A DNA stretch of 64,000 bases from Ryuthela nishihirai (GCA_038380435.1 JAWZYU010000007.1:23167001-23231000); one strand, 5' to 3'; shown: positions 31,940-43,465, counted from the first letter of the stretch. The notes: generated by a model not told the origin, from the letters alone. A program made the numbers and translations.

Positions 31940-32440
31940 AAAAGAATTGATCCAATATAGCGAAGCAAGTCGAGACTCCTCCGGTCCTTTCATTGCAAGC
32001 AAATCTTCGCATGCGTCTCTGCGAGACAAGAAATCGGCACTGCGGCTTCAGAGGCCCATGGCTGCCGCATGCGCCACCACGCCGGTCCTGACGTCACTGC
32101 TACTGCATGTCGACCGTCAGCTGGTGCGTGCTGGAGTTTTTGTTGATTCCAACTTGGGCTGCGTGTGGATCTATCTGCGCCGAGCCGGCCCAGCCCACTG
32201 CTTGGGACTGTGACGCCAGTTCGACTAGTTCAGCGAGTCTAGCTGCCTCCGTAGATGTACCGTTACCACGGTTACCGTATTGTTAGAGTGACCTAAACTA
32301 TATTAGCTGTTTTATTTTACATAGTTGCTAATGTTGGGGTGAGGTGGTGACTAGCGCCGAGTCCGTCTGATTGTTGTCCCCGTCGAATGCCACCTTTGGT
32401 ATTTGTCTGCCGAGTGAGAGGAGACTGGTACCAATTTCAC
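31940..32440 (+). promoter_or_regulatory. Candidate host promoter / non-coding first exon (CpG-rich)
   Basis: This ~500 bp is much richer in G+C and CpG than its surroundings and shares nothing with the repeat families. It holds two NRF-1-like cores, CGCATGCG (32008-32015) and CGCATGCGC (32066-32074), and a full CRE palindrome TGACGTCA (32089-32096). A GTGAG that could be a splice donor is at 32339. Such a cluster is typical of broadly active promoters with a short 5' untranslated exon. No long coding frame follows, so the rest of the gene would lie outside or be spliced far away. Strand is a guess from the donor. Confidence 0.45.
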
Positions 32441-33040
32441 AATTGAGAGATGCAGTTATTTTTAATTTTTTTTACGACTTGGAGTTTTCTTTTTTGGTTA
32501 ATGAGATCATTTTATGCATGTTATAGAAAAATATGACGAGATAATTCGATTTATTTTTTAAAAAAAACTGCATTTTACAAAGAGATGTGAAGTTTTCTGA
32601 ATCTACTGTATTTTTTGACATTTGAGGATGTCTTAGTTTCTTAATATCTCTTGAACGATTGTAAAGAATAGTCTGGTTTTCAATAAATAAATTCTTTACG
32701 TGAAAGTGCGTCACAAATTCGAGCATGAACTAAGTCCGTCACCTAGAACGAAAATAGCACGTCATTCTTTAAAAGAAGGAAGCAAACAACACCAGCCAGC
32801 ATTGACTGACTTTTAAAAGAAAGAAATTAACAATTGATGTGATCGGTCAACTTCGACCAACTGTAGAAAAATATTAGCCATTCCTTTTTTTTTTTACTGT
32901 ACTTATACCGAAAAGCTTATTACAAAAAAGAAATACAAATACTTATACAAAATTATACTTATTGTATTTATGGAAAAATTTGCGAAAAACATCCTGTATA
33001 TAGCCTACCTGCAGAGCAAACAAACTTTTAAGAAAAAAAT
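32441..33040. other. Non-coding DNA (possible intron)
   Basis: AT-rich, nothing recognised. If the CpG-rich stretch to the left is a first exon, this would be intron. Confidence 0.3.
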
Positions 33041-33260
33041 GTCACTGAAAATAATAAACTGAAGATCTCAATCAAATTTATCCAGATATTGATATTTCAA
33101 AAATATTTAACAGTAGCATTGCAAGTAGTAAGAATTTACCTAAAAGGTTAATTAAAACATTAATAGTAACTGTTACAAACAAATTGTTTAGTATAATATG
33201 CATTAACTTATAAATTTCTACGAAAATATTTGCTTTCGACAATTTTAGCTGAAAAAATTT
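33041..33260. repeat. Single arm of the foldback family
   Basis: AAAATGTCACTGAAAATAA, GAAGATCTCAATCAAATTTA and a TATTTAACAGTAGCATTGCA block match one arm of the 19454 element; no matching second arm was seen nearby. Confidence 0.45.
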
Positions 33261-33756
33261 ATTTTGAATAACCTTTTGAATATAAAACTAAAACAATATA
33301 CAAATAATAAGTAGTGCAGTACAATATACAGCACAAAAACGAATCAATATTTTCTATTCCAAAACCAAGGGTACAATACTCCTCTAGATTTTAAAAACCT
33401 ATATCATACTTTTAAGTTTTAGCCATCACCGCTCTGTCCTTGCTAAAGAATCCAAGATACCGGGATTATTTTTAGATATTTTTTCTAGTTTCTCTTTAAT
33501 GTTTACTTCTTTTATCAAATCTTCAATGATCCAGATTTGCCTGTCGTTTTCTATGCATTTTTTTTTATCTTTGGTAACCAAATTCGTGCTTTGTTTTCTC
33601 TTTTTTTTTAGTTAAAAGTTTTAAAGTGAAACTTAAATTATAAAAGGAAAATAACGTGTTATTTCAGTTTGATAACCTGCTACTTTTGATTCACAGTTAA
33701 AATATTTTTTTAAAAATAAATGAAGTAACTTGAACACTCTCACTCTGGTTGGTACA
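33261..33756. other. Non-coding DNA
   Basis: Nothing recognised. Confidence 0.35.
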
Positions 33757-34071
33757 TTAACCCTTTCAGGACCATAAGGTTTCTAAGAGTAAATATTAGT
33801 ATGTAACTGTTTATTTTAGTTTGTTTAGACGTAAAATAAATAAAAATCATAAGAAAAAATACATAACAATGTGTAGTTTTTTTGGAATTTTATGGGAAAT
33901 ATTTTTCCCAATGGACTATAAAGGTAACACAAATTATAGTTAGGCTTATTATGCAATGTCTTTTATTTATTGGTTTATTATAACAAAATGTTAACTAAAA
34001 TAATACAAAATTATGAAATGAAATTACAATACAAAATGATGTGCTAATTATGATATTCTGCGAAGCAATTT

Positions 34072-34106
34072 CTTTTGGTAGTGAAGCTTTGCTTCACTAC
34101 CAAAAG
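34072..34106. other. Perfect 16-bp hairpin inside the piggyBac-like element
   Basis: CTTTTGGTAGTGAAGC, loop TTT, then its exact complement. It is followed by short tandem ACCAAAAGTACCT units and the second hairpin at 34191. Confidence 0.9.
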
Positions 34107-34190
34107 TGCTATCTACCACTAGTACCTATCAAAAGTAGCTACCAAAAGTACCTACCAAAGTACCTACCAAAAGTACCTATCAAAACCACT

Positions 34191-34229
34191 ATCTGTGCAA
34201 TGTCCATCTTTGATGGACATTGCACAGAT
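34191..34229. other. Perfect 18-bp hairpin inside the piggyBac-like element
   Basis: ATCTGTGCAATGTCCATC, loop TTT, exact complement. Same loop as the hairpin at 34072. Confidence 0.9.
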
Positions 34230-34404
34230 GCAACATTATTGCAAAGATTTACATGGACTAAACGTTCCCGTTTACGTAATTGCGTTCGGCATACGTTCTA
34301 TTTTGACATTCTGTATAAAAAATGCAGATAAGGTTATAATTAAATACGACAATCACCAATTTTAAAATGGGGAAAAATGTTTCCCTTGGTCGTGAAAGGG
34401 TTAA

Positions 34405-35540
34405 CATACTGCTTAAAGCTCTAATTAGTGAAGATGTTCAAATAATCCTTTGCTCACCTACCCTCAACACCCAACATATTAATGTTAATATCTCCAACAA
34501 TGCAAAAACGCTGTTAATATTTTAGAAGAGACATCAAATGTTTGTTGAATAAATGACCGCTCAACGATGTGCTCTATAACTATTAATAGTTTTGATAATT
34601 TATAATTAAAATCAAGCCATTTTCAGTTTTATTCATAAATAATTCCCTTCATTTTATATGAAACTTGATTTTACATAAACCATTATCCCACTTGAGTTAT
34701 TAAATTCCCTGCTTTGATAGAATTAAAATATTATTTCAGTTTTTAATCTTATAATAATCCCTACTTGGTATAGTAATTAGCGTACCAGACTACTAAGACC
34801 GGTGGGAATGTCCCTATATAAGTGTTTGTATGTTGACCTATTATATAGTAGCTCATTTCTACTACGTTCTCTCCATAGGAGCAGTATTTGCCATTATAGC
34901 AGGTATTAAAAACATACAAACAATTTGTATTTTTGTTTCTGTGTAAGAAACTAGGACAAGCCTAATACAGCTTCTAAGTTATCTTCGTCCTTTGTGTAGG
35001 AAATATCTTCCTTTCTCCCCCGTATTTCTATAAGCTAAACTACATATATTTTATCCAATACAAAATTTTGCTTAACTATTAGTTCATTGAAATTTTGACT
35101 TAAACTTTTTATGTTACAAGGTAATATGCACACAGCAGAAACCAATCAAAAATCAACTTCTTTAAGTTGACTTTGCAATTTAATTATTGCGCGATCTTCC
35201 TCGAAGTCTTCTAAAATTTTATTTATGTTGATCAATCATAATAGTTACTAAAAGCTGTTTAAATCTTCATTTCTAATTCTGTATACTTTTCAGTGATATG
35301 AATTCCCAAAAAATATTTTTTCCTTTCTTATCCAGATATATTTGTATTGATTTTCAGGTTTATACTGTTTTACTTCAAAGAAAAAGTGTCTTTAAATAAA
35401 TTCTTTTCATTAACAAAACTCCTGAAGTCATTGAAGACAACATTTATATTTGCTCTAAGGATTTTCCGATACTTTGCCTTTTGTATATATCCATATCCTT
35501 AAATTTAATCACAGTTGGTTTAGACTTACTTTTATTAAAC
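34405..35540. other. Non-coding DNA
   Basis: Nothing recognised with confidence. TAATTAGCGTACCAGACTA near 34776 recalls a tRNA-like head but lacks a B-box. Confidence 0.35.
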
Positions 35541-35690
35541 AAATAAATATTAAGAGAATATTTCTCAAAATCGAGATTTAAAGAAATCTGAGAGTGAGAT
35601 TTTCAATTTATCTCAATTAACATTTTTGTCGCAAAGAGATTATTTTCATAGTTTTTAATGTGGCTTTCAACTCAAATAACATAGAGATGT
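35541..35690. repeat. Single arm of the foldback family
   Basis: AATATTTCTCAAAATCGAGAT, then a TTTCAATTTATCTCAATTAAC block and TTTTTAATGTGGC-like outer arm. No partner arm recognised. Confidence 0.35.
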
Positions 35691-36291
35691 CCCTGTACAT
35701 GTTGGAAGATAATGGATGGCAGGAAAATCAAAATATGACGCAACTGAATATAATGTTCATACTTTTGCCAATGTCAAACTTATCCTACTTAACTGCCCAA
35801 AATATAACATTCAAAGAACGAATCTGTTTGCTAAACTGGAAAAATTTGCTATCTCAATCTTTATATAGTAAAACGGTGTGGATCCATTCATCAGCAACCC
35901 TCTTTTCATCGCATTTTAAAAAAAAGAAGTTGATTTGGTAAAATTTCTTTTCTTCTTGTTGCTTCTGGACGAAATGGAAAGATGTCTCACCAACCAATGA
36001 AAATTCATCTTACTGCTTTATCAACTACTTCAACTGACTTTCAATTTTCAAGACCAATTTAGATTCGAAATTAATTTTATACAAATATGAGTGATCTATT
36101 CCAAGTTGTATCTTCTCTAATTTACACATTTTACAATAATTTATAATCATAATTTTCTACTCTACGTTAAGACAAACCAAATTTGGGCATAATTGAAGTA
36201 CTAATGTCCCAGAATTTGTGAAGGATAAATAAATTAATTAATTAACCGGTTAATTCTACAAGCAAAATCTTCAAAAGAAAATGCATCTTTA
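35691..36291. other. Non-coding DNA
   Basis: Nothing recognised. A 93-codon frame at 35660-35941 shows no domain. Confidence 0.35.
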
Positions 36292-36293
36292 TA

Positions 36294-37602
36294 CGGAGGG
36301 CGTTCAAAATGTTCTTGACACGTGAATGTAGATTTCACTAGTTCCTATGAAGTCATCGAGCTACGACTTGTTTGAAAGCTTCTCTGAACTTGTCATTACG
36401 TGTAAAAAACAAAAGCCGTGTCATCAATTCACTTTTCGGTGGTGGCGCATAAAGTTCGATCTGCGAAATCTGTTCGTTGTTGCTATGGAGCCTACTAAAG
36501 ACGGGGGAAAAATTTGACAATTTCAGAAGGATGCAGCTGGGGACGACGCGAAAAATATTCATGCCGATTTATCACAGGTATATGGAGATCGTGCCTGTTC
36601 ATTTGGAATAGTTACGGTATGGATGTGCAAATTCAGAGAAGGACGGCAGAGCTTCGAAGACCTCCCTCGTGAAGGAAAACCGATGGAGGCTGTGTACGCG
36701 AGAACCATCGCTGCTGTTCGTGAACTCATTAAAAAAAAAACACATATAATGGTTTAGGTAATAGGTTTAGATATCAGTGTATCGATTACCAGTTGAAAAT
36801 AATTATTCATCCACATTTAAAGTTCCAAAAGATCTGTGTCAATTCGGTACCCCACAAACGACAAATAGGTGAGCAAATAAGGGCTAGAGTCGACTCATGA
36901 AAGGAGATGCTGGCATTGTTTGACCCTAATGGTCCCAAACGGTTAACAGACAATTATACAGGTAATCAGACGTAGTTTTTTTACGATACAACTCTCAGAA
37001 AGATCGACCTATATTTCGGTTGCGGAAGATGAACAGCGTCCCCAAATCTTCCAATAAGACTTTCGCTCAAGAAAATGTTCACAATTGCTTTCATTTCTCA
37101 AGGAGTGGTAGCCGTGGAAACCTTACCTGAGAAAAGACAATAAATGTCCAATACTACACTAAAATTGTTTTGCCCAAAATGATTGAGGAGATGAAGGAGC
37201 AATGTCCAACAACAAGTTTGTCAAGAGTTCTACTTCATGACAATTGCCAATGCTCACAAAACCAGGCAAATTACAGCCTATCTGTAGCAGGAAAAAAAGA
37301 AACTACCCGATCCTGCATATTCACCCGATCTTATACCAATTTATGGTTGTTTCCAAAAATTAAAAAAAACTTGTTGGGAAGCCTTTTCCAAGGGTACAAG
37401 ACCTTGCAAAATGCACTCTTTCAGAGTTGCAGAGTATTCTCCAACAGCAGTACCACCAAGCGTTACAGTATTGGTGCAGACGTCTGCAACTTTGTACAGA
37501 CGCTGGTGAAGTGCTTTGAAGGAATGTAAAAATTTTGTTGAAGTAAGTGCAAAAGTTTTATTCTACAGATGCATGTTAAGAACTTTTCTGAAGGCCCCCT
37601 CG
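36294..37602 (+). mobile_element. Full-length but inactive mariner element
   Basis: 1309 bp between TA at 36292-36293 and TA at 37603-37604. The left end CGGAGGGCGTTCAAAATG and the complement of the right end (CGAGGGGGCCTTCAGAAAAG) form diverged terminal repeats with GTTCTTGACA / GTTCTTAACA just inside. The length is usual for mariner. Confidence 0.88.
36484..37528 (+). pseudogene. Mariner transposase, broken
   Basis: Fragments in several frames read GDDAKNIHADLSQVYGD, VTVWMCKFREGRQSFEDLPR (N-terminal helix-turn-helix region), ARVDS-stop-KEMLALFD, VLLHDNCQCSQNQAN and NLWLFPKIKKNLLGS. In an active enzyme three aspartates (TGDES, HDN, SPDLAPCD) do the cutting and joining. Here the first is replaced (TGNQT then stop), the second is present (HDN) and the third block is lost in a frame change. 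At least four frame breaks and several stops. Confidence 0.85.
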
Positions 37603-37604
37603 TA

Positions 37605-37990
37605 TATATTTATTATACGCATTTTTCCAGAAAATACTTAAAGATCATTAAAATGGAGAAAACGTGTTTATACCGGAACTGCGCTCTCTGCCTCTCCTTC
37701 TGTAGATATTCAACTCTTATACTTTCAGAGATAAACAAAAATTCGTTTTGGCTATCTCTGAACTGATGAACTATTAGGAATATCCCATTAGTCTTCGTAG
37801 CCTCCTGTAGCGGTGGAAAAATTTAAACCTTGCCAAATAAACGAATATTGCAAAAGTTATATCTATGCTAGAAGTTCGAAAATTTTGGTGGTGAAGTATG
37901 CTGGTCAAGAAATTTATTCTAATAGCAGCAGTTAGCCCCCCCCCTCTTAACCCCCCTTCTTCCCCCCTCTCCTCTTAACCCACTTCTTTA
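37605..37990. other. Non-coding DNA with C-rich stretch
   Basis: 37935-37985 is C-rich. Nothing else recognised. Confidence 0.35.
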
Positions 37991-38360
37991 GGGGGCGGGG
38001 GTGGCTCAGTCGGTAGCGCGCCAGGCTCGCAATCTGTAGTTCCCAGGTTCGAGTCCCAGCTGGATCAGCGTTGAGATTCCCTGTCCACGGTCAGTAGGGG
38101 ACACCGATGGGCTTGGAAAGGCCGCCGTCCATCGGATGGGACGTTAAGCCGTGGCCCCGTGTGCGGGAGAGCCATACCCTGTGCACGTTAAAGAACACGC
38201 TGGATGGCCTTGAGGAGGCTACCATCTGTCTCCCAACAGCTGTTCCAGTGGGTCCCCTCACCCAACCTTCTCTGAGCCTTCGGGGTCCATGTGACCTGGC
38301 CATTTAGCCCATGGTGTGCAAAAAAAGTGCCGCTCAGAGGAAAAACAATCCAACCCAACC
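37991..38360 (+). mobile_element. SINE-A with small internal deletion
   Basis: Full head; about 24 bp missing after GCGTTGAGATT (the usual TTATCTCCGC block). Flanks CCCACTTCTTTA and CCCCCTTCTTTC may be a mutated duplication. Confidence 0.9.
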
Positions 38361-39029
38361 CCCTTCTTTCTCCCTCCTCCCCTAGAGAGGAGGAAAAAAC
38401 AGTGTTTTTGATTTAATAGAAAAATTTTAATTTCCTTTTGTGTTGTATAAGTGTTAATATTATTTACATTTTACCAATCATCAATGAATTCTAATTTTCA
38501 CTGTCAGAGGATGCTAAAAGCGGAAAATATAAAACTTCATTTTCATTGAAAACGAAACTTTCATAATCTGGAGGCGATATTTCACTCATCTAGCTACACT
38601 TTTGTTCCGTTTTTCCTGGCAAATATTTCATTAAGTTACAAGTTTATTGTGAATCTTCAATAGACTGATTATAAAAGCAATAGTAATTTTCCAAAGGAAC
38701 CAAAATCGTGCATTAAATTAAATATCACTGGTGTGCACTAGATACGACTTACAAGTGTCAAATGAAGAATTAAAATAAAGAAATTAAAAAGACATTCAAG
38801 TTTTATTCTCAAATACTAATGCATAATAAACTTTTAAAAGCATTCAGTACTTGTCAAATTATATACCTGGAAACTAACTTAATTTGGAATAAATTCCGCA
38901 ATCATGGTTAAAATGCATAGAATCAAAGGTTAAAGGGCAAAGAAAATTTGATAATTTAAGGAGTTTTAGAAACTTTCACGCCTTAAACTGGTAAATCGAA
39001 ATATTGTAACATCGAGCTTTTAATCTGTT
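38361..39029. other. Non-coding DNA
   Basis: Nothing recognised. Confidence 0.35.
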
Positions 39030-39275
39030 AGGTTGTTTTACTTCTGAGTGGCACTTTTCTCAAATGGTCAGATCACGTGGCTTCCAAGTGCTCAGAGACA
39101 AATGCGAAACGGGATTCGCTAGATAGCTGTTAAAAGAAAGATGGTAGCTTCGCCTTCATTGTCATCCAGTGTGTTCTTTAACGAGCACAGTGTGCGGCTT
39201 TTTCTGCATACGGGACCATGGCTTCAAGTCCCACTCGACAGATGGCGGCCTTCCCTCTCTCGACACCGACTGAGA
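39030..39275 (-). mobile_element. SINE-A, old and diverged
   Basis: Minus-strand blocks TTCTGAGTGGCAC, CATCCAGTGTGTTCTTTAAC and GGACCATGGCTTCAAGTCCC keep the SINE-A order with many changes. Confidence 0.8.
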
Positions 39276-39679
39276 TTACCCCTCCAATTTAATCGTGCAA
39301 AATACTATAAATTTTTAAGTTAAAAAAGAATTAAGCACGTTTTTTCTTCAGTCCTGTTTCGTTGAAGTAAAAAACAGCCCAAAACTGGCGAGTCTAATTA
39401 CGATTTGATTGTAATAAATAAATGCAATTATTATTAATACTAAAACAAATATATTTTTTGAAGAGCGGTACCGGACGTTTTCAATACTTTAAAACGTTTT
39501 CACCAGAAATGGTTTTGGAAACGAGTACCAAATTGAAAGGTATCTCCAATTCAATTTTTAGTAACTTAATCTCATCCTAATTTATCTGGAATATTCCGTG
39601 ACAGCCGCAAGTGTTACTCTCGTCCTAAACAGTTTTCTTAAAAATTAACAGAAAGAATCATCACACAAGCTTCTAAAGA

Positions 39680-39880
39680 AGGCGATATTTGGCTCAATGG
39701 GTAGCGACAAGAGGAGATTTCTCCACTGACCCCACTTTGCATATGAGAAAAAAGAAGGTACCGATGAAAAGATCACCGTTCCTTGGGATGGGATGTTAAG
39801 CCATAGCCCTTGTTCAGGATAAACAATAACCTATGCACGTTAAAAACATGAGAATGTCCTTGACAGAAAAAGTGTCTTTC
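39680..39880 (+). mobile_element. SINE-A, old and diverged
   Basis: GATATTTGGCTCAATGGGTAG (head), TGGGATGGGATGTTAAGCC, CTATGCACGTTAAAAACATG and TGTCCTTGACAG in SINE-A order; ends where the 130-bp tandem array begins. Confidence 0.75.
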
Positions 39881-40440
39881 AGAAAGGTTTTGCTAGTAAT
39901 TGGGCAAAATAAGGCAAAACATTTTCTTATACCTCTTGTTCGCGACAAAGAGAAACAAAACATAAAAATGTGAATTACTCTTGGGCTTCGTAGCTCCCCA
40001 TTCGGAAACATTTCAGATGACATTGCCACGTCATTGGGAGCAGTGAGCCAAAAATGTTCTTATATTTTTTTCACTCGTGGCAAGAGAAAAAACCTAAAAA
40101 GCGCGAATCACTTCCAAGCTCCTGATCAAGAAGAGCTTCAGGTTGCTTTTCTGAGTCACTAGGAGAAATAATGCAAAAATGTTCTTATATCTTTTTCATT
40201 CGTGACACAAGGAAAATCAGAAAAAACGCGAATTACTGTTGGTCCTTTAAGCTCTATATTTGGAAACACTTCAAATTGGCTTTGTTATTCACTGGGAGCA
40301 CTAATGCAAAAACGTTATAATTTTTATTCATAAGAGAGAACACAGAAATGCATAACTCTGCTTAGTAGAAACGAATTGCTCTTGGGCTACCAAAATGATT
40401 TTCGGTTCTACTTCAGATGAGATTTATTCTCTGTCGAAAA
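39880..40440. repeat. ~130-bp tandem repeat, four copies
   Basis: The landmark GCAAAAATGTTCTTATATCT (variants) recurs at 39913, 40048, 40172 and 40306. Each is followed by a TTCRYGACA block, GCGAATTACT and CATTCGGAAACA-like sequence. Diverged units. Confidence 0.8.
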
Positions 40441-40659
40441 CGTTCTTAGAATATTTTTTTACATATCAAGGCATTTCGGATTGCATAACTTGCTTAGAGA
40501 AAGAAAATTACAGCTTGCCTGATATAATTACAATTTTTGTTTGTTATTTAATTAATTTAAATCGATTTCCAAACAAACTACACCACTCTTTTTATCCCTT
40601 AAAATCATCAACAACCATTTAGTCGATTAGGATAACAACCAATAGAAAAAATGCTTAAC

Positions 40660-41350
40660 CGAGAAAACAAATCCTCCCAACATGCATTGCAACAGATTTG
40701 TTCACTTTTTATCACTTTGTCCTGTCATCCAGCATGCAGACCACACAGCATCCGTCCCTAATGAAAACTACATTCCTTTACCATCACCACAAACACCAAA
40801 AAATATCAGTCGTTTCTAACCTCTAACGCATGTAAACATCATCGCTGTGGCCTAAGCAGGCATTAAATTAACATATATGTGACTAGTACAGGTCTTGGAC
40901 CCGCATCGCTGAAGCCCGACCGTTTGCAACATCCACTTCCAGCCTATCCCTATCTTGCTCCATCCTCCATGCAACTTTCCTCGTTATCACTCGCATTACT
41001 CCCAAGACCATAAAGCTAATACAGTAATGGGAGCAGGTGAAGTAATTACAGTTAACGAATGGACGAAGGAACGCAGGAGGCAGGATCATGTGACTGCGAG
41101 AATGGCAGTTGAGTGGCTGGTAGTTGCGTCGGTCTCGTCAGTGGTGTGCACAGAGATAAAGAAACTAGGTCACATCGCTATAAGCATAAAGAGAAGACAC
41201 AAGAGCAAGCAGACCGATGTCTTGTTAGCGTTACCGTGTGTCACACGGTGTGTCCCTTTTCTCCGCTCTTGTTGCACGTCATCGAAAGCTTTAATACCAC
41301 CACATTAGTTCTAAGTGATCCTAATTTACTCTTTAACGAGGCGTGGCATG
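40660..41350. other. Higher-complexity, GC-richer single-copy-looking stretch
   Basis: Base composition is more balanced than the flanks and it matches no repeat in the window. Frames of 117 (40955-41308) and 94 codons (41113-41397) overlap but show no domain. It could be an exon, a non-coding RNA or an unrecognised element remnant. Confidence 0.3.
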
Positions 41351-41580
41351 TTGCAAAAATAGAAATACGCCGAGTTCTGCGGATTAAAATGTTATGAAAT
41401 TTTAAACTTGATGATGTTCCTCCAGAGAGCGTTTGCTACTATGTCAGGAGATACCTTCAGAGGAAATTGCAGCAGCATTGGTTAAATGGTAATGCAGTCA
41501 CTTTTAAACTGATGAATTTAGTGTGTTCCATGTAACTCTTAGTCTAGGCATGTGGGCAGAAAATATTTTCGAGGGAAGGT

Positions 41581-41967
41581 TGGGTTGGGTTGTTTTACCT
41601 CTGAGCGGCACTTTTTTGCACACCATGGGCTAAATGGCCAGGTCACATGGACCCCGAAGGCTCAGAGTAGGTTGGGGGAGGGGACCCACTGGAACAGCTG
41701 TTGGGAGACAGATGGTAGCCTCCCGTCAAGGCCATCCAGCGTGTTCTTTAACGTGCACAGGGTATGGCTCTCCCGCACACGGGGCCACGGCTTAACGTTC
41801 CATCCGACGGACGGCGGCCTTTCCAAGCCCATCGGTGTCCCCTACTGACCGTGGGCAGAACGGGGAATTTTGCGGAGATAAATCTCAACGCTGACCAAGC
41901 TGGGACTCGAACCTGGGAACTACAGATTACGAGCCTGGCGCGCTACCGACTGAGCCACCCCCGCCCC
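41581..41967 (-). mobile_element. SINE-A, full length, perfect 14-bp target duplication
   Basis: 387 bp. TTTCGAGGGAAGGT occurs at 41567-41580 and 41968-41981. It is close to the apparent consensus, so probably a recent insertion. Confidence 0.96.
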
Positions 41968-42087
41968 TTTCGAGGGAAGGTACGGTGAGTTAGATTTTGA
42001 GAGAAAGAGAAAGTAAAACAAAGAGAATAGTTATGAAAACAAACGGTATAGATGTAGTTTTATTTTTCATTCACTGTTTGGAACGTA

Positions 42088-42285
42088 CAGTCGCTGAAAA
42101 AAGTATCCGAACACTACGGTTGATTACAGAATTCAGGAAAAATATCTGGCAACGATTTTTTTTTAGAAATTTTTTAGCAACCTTCGTGTCACGTGACAAA
42201 AATTTCTAAAAAAAAAATCGTTGCCAGATATTTTTTCCGAATTCTGTAATCAACCGTAGTGTTCGGATACTTTTTTGAGCGACTG
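42088..42285. mobile_element. Palindromic MITE, 198 bp
   Basis: Starts CAGTCGCTGAAAAAAG, ends GAGCGACTG, flanked by TA (42086-42087, 42286-42287). Same family as 29163 but the arms are unequal around the CACGTG centre. Confidence 0.92.
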
Positions 42286-42309
42286 TACACTAGCTGGTCA
42301 CTGTGATAG

Positions 42310-42810
42310 ATAAAAGGAGATTCAAAATTAGAAGCAACACAGCCTCTAAAGAATTTTTTATGGAAAAATGTGACTGAAGATAAATTAAAGATCTAAATCA
42401 AATCTATCTAAATCTAAATTTTCAACATTAGTTCAGTATTTAAAATGTTATGGAACTTCGAATATTTAACAACAATGCCATGATAAAATGATTACTTCAG
42501 AAATTAATTAAAACTTAAGTAGAAGTATTTCTATTTCAAACCACTTGAAAAAAAATCAATACGTATTTTAAAAAGTTCTGCAAATAGTTTTTAATTTTGT
42601 ATTTTTCAGAACAAGCATTGCTGTTGTTAAATACTCCGCTTTCATAACTCCTTAAATACCGTACGAACATTGTTGAAAAACGATATTTAGATGGAACTGA
42701 TTCAGATATGTTCAATTTACAGTTTACGATAAAAAGCTTATTTAAGAAGTTACAGAATTTCTAATTTTAACTCTCCGTTGATCTAACATGACGATGTTTC
42801 TAATAGTCAA
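42310..42810. repeat. Foldback element, ~500 bp, diverged member
   Basis: Left arm 42370-42490 (AATTAAAGATCTAAATC, TATTTAACAACAATGCCATG) pairs with right arm 42610-42760 (CATTGCTGTTGTTAAATA, CATTGTTGAAAAACGATA). Again directly beside a palindromic MITE, as at 29.2-29.9 kb. Confidence 0.65.
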
Positions 42811-43220
42811 TATATATAATTGCATATAATATAATAACGGTATAGGTTAAGAACTAGTTAATATACACAATATATCCGTTTCTTAAGTCTTAATGTTACA
42901 TCTGAGCATTACATATTATGGAACTTTTAACCGTGCTAAAATTCTGGAAATGATTTTATTTCAATTTTTTTTCAGAATTCCGGAAAGGCTTTTATTGACT
43001 TGTTCCCCTGTGACTATGTACATGATACTTAACATTAATATTTTAGGTTTTCACTGGAGGATTGCAGAAAACATTTTAATAGTTAAAAAACAGACCAGCG
43101 TCCGGATCTTGGATTAAAGTAATGTAAAGGTCACGTGTTCCAAGAAATAAATATTCACACCAACTAAAATACAAAAGCTTACATTGCTAATTATCACTTG
43201 AGGAAATAGGACATTGCATT
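42811..43220. other. Non-coding DNA
   Basis: Nothing recognised. Confidence 0.35.
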
Positions 43221-43465
43221 AAACAAATACAAGAGGCCTAAAACGGTAACTTTGAGGAGACCTACCCGTTTTAGGTTTCTCATACAATTTTACTCCTATT
43301 TTTAGCTTTTCTTATGTTTGCCTTTAGGGGTCCACCTAAGGGTGGTTTACTTATATATTTTGTTCTTACTCATGCCAAATAGGCGTATCTTTATGATGGA
43401 GATGGTTAAGGGTAAAATTATTACCCGGTACATCGAATATGATTATACGATCTACGAGGACAATG
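43221..43465 (+). repeat. Left copy of a ~245-bp inverted repeat
   Basis: From AACAAATACAAGAGGCCTAA to GATTATACGATCTACG. The same sequence, about 90% alike by eye, is inverted at 47612-47866. The outer part forms a hairpin (CCTAAAACGG ... CCGTTTTAGG). Identity unknown. Confidence 0.85.

Larger units (their letters stand above)
33761..34400. mobile_element. piggyBac-like non-autonomous element, TTAA target
   Basis: 640 bp bounded by TTAA at 33757-33760 and 34401-34404. Ends are CCCTTTCAGGACCA on the left and the complement of CCCTTTCACGACCA on the right, typical of piggyBac ends. Internal inverted pair GGGAAATATTTTTCCC / GGGGAAAAATGTTTCCC near both ends. Two perfect hairpins sit in the middle. 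No transposase frame. Confidence 0.85.

Noticed and set aside
34744..34830. tRNA-like phrase TAGTAATTAGCGTACCAGAC
   Set aside because: No B-box and no closing acceptor stem; too weak for a tRNA or a third SINE family.
40955..41397. Overlapping 117- and 94-codon frames
   Set aside because: Kept only as an unexplained single-copy-looking stretch. Two overlapping frames without domains do not support a gene.
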